A DNA stretch of 64,000 nt, from the NCBI RefSeq assembly GCF_014199445.1, contig NZ_JACIJS010000012.1:1-64000 (forward strand), read 5' to 3'. The stretch is from Rubricella aquisinus. Lineage in GTDB: Bacteria; Pseudomonadota; Alphaproteobacteria; Rhodobacterales; Rhodobacteraceae. Under the pieces are notes generated by a model, which worked only from the letters and a program-made list of their open reading frames with translations, did not search any database and had not been told where the DNA came from. Below, piece after piece: positions 62,478-64,000 of this stretch. The position numbers and the translations under genes are program-made. Positions within the stretch are counted from its first letter, which is position 1. Each line of letters starts with the position of its first letter.

Positions 62478-62837
62478 TTAGAACTTCAGGCCGCCTTCAC
62501 GGGCAGCGTCGGCGAGTGCCTTCACCTTCCCATGAAAGAGGAAGCCGCCACGGTCAAAGTACACCTCTTCGATGCCTTTGGCCTTCGCGCGCTCCGCGAT
62601 GGCTGCGCCAACCTTGGTTGCCGCGTCGATGTTCTTTTGCCCGACCACACCCAGCGCGCTTTCGAGCGTGGATGCCGACGCAAGGGTCACGCCCTTGGAG
62701 TCGTCGATGATCTGACACATGATGTTGCGGTTCGAACGGTGCACGGAAAGCCGAAGCTGACCATTCGCGTTCTTGCGCAGTTTGTTCCGGACGCGCTGAC
62801 GGCGCTTCTGGAACAGTTGTAGCTTGCTGTTCGCCAT
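62478..62837 (-). CDS. rplR: 50S ribosomal protein L18
   Basis: 119 residues. [20 protein letters not shown], then [20 protein letters not shown] and [20 protein letters not shown] are typical of L18, which binds 5S rRNA. It lies between rplF and rpsE with gaps of 12 to 14 bp. Confidence 0.98.
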   Translation of the reverse strand: MANSKLQLFQKRRQRVRNKLRKNANGQLRLSVHRSNRNIMCQIIDDSKGVTLASASTLESALGVVGQKNIDAATKVGAAIAERAKAKGIEEVYFDRGGFLFHGKVKALADAAREGGLKF

Positions 62838-62851
62838 TGCTGTCGCGCTCC

Positions 62852-63385
62852 TTACTTTTTCTTCCCTTCCTTGCGGAAGATAAATTCATCTTTGTACTTG
62901 ATGCCCTTGCCCTTATAGGGCTCCGGCTTACGCCATTCGCGGATATTTGCCGCGACCTGACCGACCTGCTGAGCATCAATCCCCTCAACGACCAGTTCGG
63001 TCGGCTTCGGAGCGGTGACGGTCACACCCTCAGGAATGTCGAAATCGACATCGTGGCTGTAACCGAGCGCGAGTTTCAGGACTTTGCCCTGAACTTGTGC
63101 ACGATACCCAACCCCGTTGATTTCCAGCTCTTTCTTGAAGCCGGAGGTCACGCCCTGAACGCAGTTTGCGATCTGGGTGCGGGACATGCCCCACTGCTGA
63201 CGGGCGCGCTTGGATTTGCCGCGCGGCGTCACAGTGATTGCGTTGTCCTCAACAGCGATATCCACATCATCCGTTGCGGTGAAGGACAGAGTGCCTTTCG
63301 GCCCCTTCACGTCGATCTTTTGACCGGACACGGTGGCTGTCACGCCGCCGGGCAGGTCAACCGGTTTTTTACCGATACGAGACAT
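62852..63385 (-). CDS. rplF: 50S ribosomal protein L6
   Basis: 177 residues: [20 protein letters not shown] at the start and the C-terminal family motif [20 protein letters not shown]. It has two repeated alpha/beta domains. It binds 23S rRNA near the factor-binding site. It is in the spc operon after rpsH. Confidence 0.98.
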   Translation of the reverse strand: MSRIGKKPVDLPGGVTATVSGQKIDVKGPKGTLSFTATDDVDIAVEDNAITVTPRGKSKRARQQWGMSRTQIANCVQGVTSGFKKELEINGVGYRAQVQGKVLKLALGYSHDVDFDIPEGVTVTAPKPTELVVEGIDAQQVGQVAANIREWRKPEPYKGKGIKYKDEFIFRKEGKKK

Positions 63386-63397
63386 GCGTTGCCCTCC

Positions 63398-63796
63398 TTA
63401 GAATACGGTGCAGAGCACTTCGCCGCCAACATTGGCCGCCCGTGCATGTGCATCCGACATCACCCCACGCGGGGTGGAGACAATTGCAATCCCGAGGCCC
63501 TGACGGACCGTTGGGATATCCTTAACGCCGGAATACACGCGGCGGCCCGGCTTCGATACGCGCTTAATCTCGCGGATCACGGGGGCACCTTCATGGTATT
63601 TCAGCTCGATACGGAGGGCCGGGTGGCCGTCAGCGCCAGTGATGGCTTCATAGCCACGGATGTAGCCTTCGTCGGCCAGCACATCCAGAACCCAAGCACG
63701 CAGCTTGGACGCCGGGGTGGTCACATCCGTCTTGCCGCGCATATGCGCGTTGCGGATGCGGGTCAGCATATCGCCGATAGGATCGTTCATCGCCAT
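63398..63796 (-). CDS. rpsH: 30S ribosomal protein S8
   Basis: 132 residues: [20 protein letters not shown] at the start and the C-terminal [20 protein letters not shown], then [19 protein letters not shown]. It binds 16S rRNA helix 21 and in E. coli represses spc-operon translation. It follows rpsN by 15 bp. Confidence 0.98.
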   Translation of the reverse strand: MAMNDPIGDMLTRIRNAHMRGKTDVTTPASKLRAWVLDVLADEGYIRGYEAITGADGHPALRIELKYHEGAPVIREIKRVSKPGRRVYSGVKDIPTVRQGLGIAIVSTPRGVMSDAHARAANVGGEVLCTVF

Positions 63797-63811
63797 AACG
63801 GTTCGCTCCCC

Positions 63812-64000
63812 TTACCAGCTCGACTTGACCATGCCGGGGATCTGCCCAAAGGAGGCATAATCCCGCAGCGCGATCCGCGACATACGAAGTTTACGGTAGT
63901 ACGCCTTGGGACGACCGGTGACCTGGCACCGGTTGTTCAGGCGCGTCGGCGCGGAGTTGCGCGGCAGTTTTGCCAGCTTCATGCGTGCCTTGAAACGATC
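63812..64000 (-). CDS. rpsN: 30S ribosomal protein S14, C-terminal part (cut by window edge)
   Basis: The reading frame entering from the right edge ends [13 protein letters not shown] with TAA, the typical C-terminus of S14, and contains the [20 protein letters not shown] segment before that. The 5' part lies outside the window. The single cysteine and absence of CxxC pairs indicate the zinc-free (long) S14 type. Confidence 0.95.
   Translation of the reverse strand, partial: DRFKARMKLAKLPRNSAPTRLNNRCQVTGRPKAYYRKLRMSRIALRDYASFGQIPGMVKSSW

Overview
The window is a piece of the chromosome of an alphaproteobacterium, very probably a marine-type member of the Rhodobacteraceae (Roseobacter group). 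The basis is the bztABCD amino-acid transporter, the malyl-CoA thioesterase / mesaconyl-CoA hydratase pair of the ethylmalonyl-CoA pathway, an ATP12-type F1 assembly chaperone, the rpmH-rnpA-yidD-yidC-MOSC-engB-argB block, high GC, and a palindromic repeat of a type I remember from this family. No phage, insertion sequence, integrase or CRISPR array was seen.

Layout. 1-2.3 kb: start of tuf (minus), tRNA-Gly(TCC), a soluble two-PAS chemoreceptor and a stand-alone Lrp ligand-binding (RAM) protein. 2.4-8.1 kb: a minus-strand operon of a LivKHMGF-type ABC importer followed directly by kynureninase. 8.1-11 kb: copA-cueR with a near-textbook CueR promoter. 11-16 kb: an ArsR regulator and a manganese-type sitABCD operon divergent from mntR. 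16.4-19.2 kb: mcl2, nnrU, a DUF1737 gene and mch.

19.3-32.5 kb is the accessory part and the most interesting. A tight seven-gene minus-strand operon begins with a complete partner-switching module (REC-PP2C phosphatase, STAS protein, RsbW-like kinase). It runs without a break into a periplasmic DUF3131 protein, a membrane acyltransferase, a BcsA-like family-2 glycosyltransferase and a second DUF3131 protein. Next to it lie a LuxR-type response regulator, galU (UDP-glucose supply), a cysteine-free sulfite-oxidase-fold periplasmic protein and a hybrid histidine kinase with Hpt domain. A palindrome, CCTATCC-N4-GGATAGG, occurs three times, each 62 to 100 bp before the start of one of these transcription units. 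I propose a self-contained, two-component-controlled exopolysaccharide or glucan system. It ends in an AT-rich stretch that abuts a 5'-truncated DUF2269 gene, which suggests insertion by transfer.

33-46 kb: tRNA-Arg(ACG), an orphan sensor kinase, a MerA/Lpd-like flavoprotein with a TVP38 membrane protein, then rpmH-rnpA-yidD, a GGDEF-EAL protein, yidC, a MOSC protein, engB, argB, a ferredoxin-like protein and a SixA-type phosphatase. 46-50.4 kb: bztABCD (minus), with an attenuator between bztA and bztB. 50.9-56.1 kb: a minus-strand series of small housekeeping genes (thioesterase, ATP12 chaperone, HAD phosphatase, RluC-type pseudouridine synthase, CrcB), a short BLUF photoreceptor and rarA. 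56.3-64 kb: the distal spc and alpha ribosomal operons from rpsN (cut) to rplQ, with secY, adk and rpoA, and a strong promoter before rpsM.
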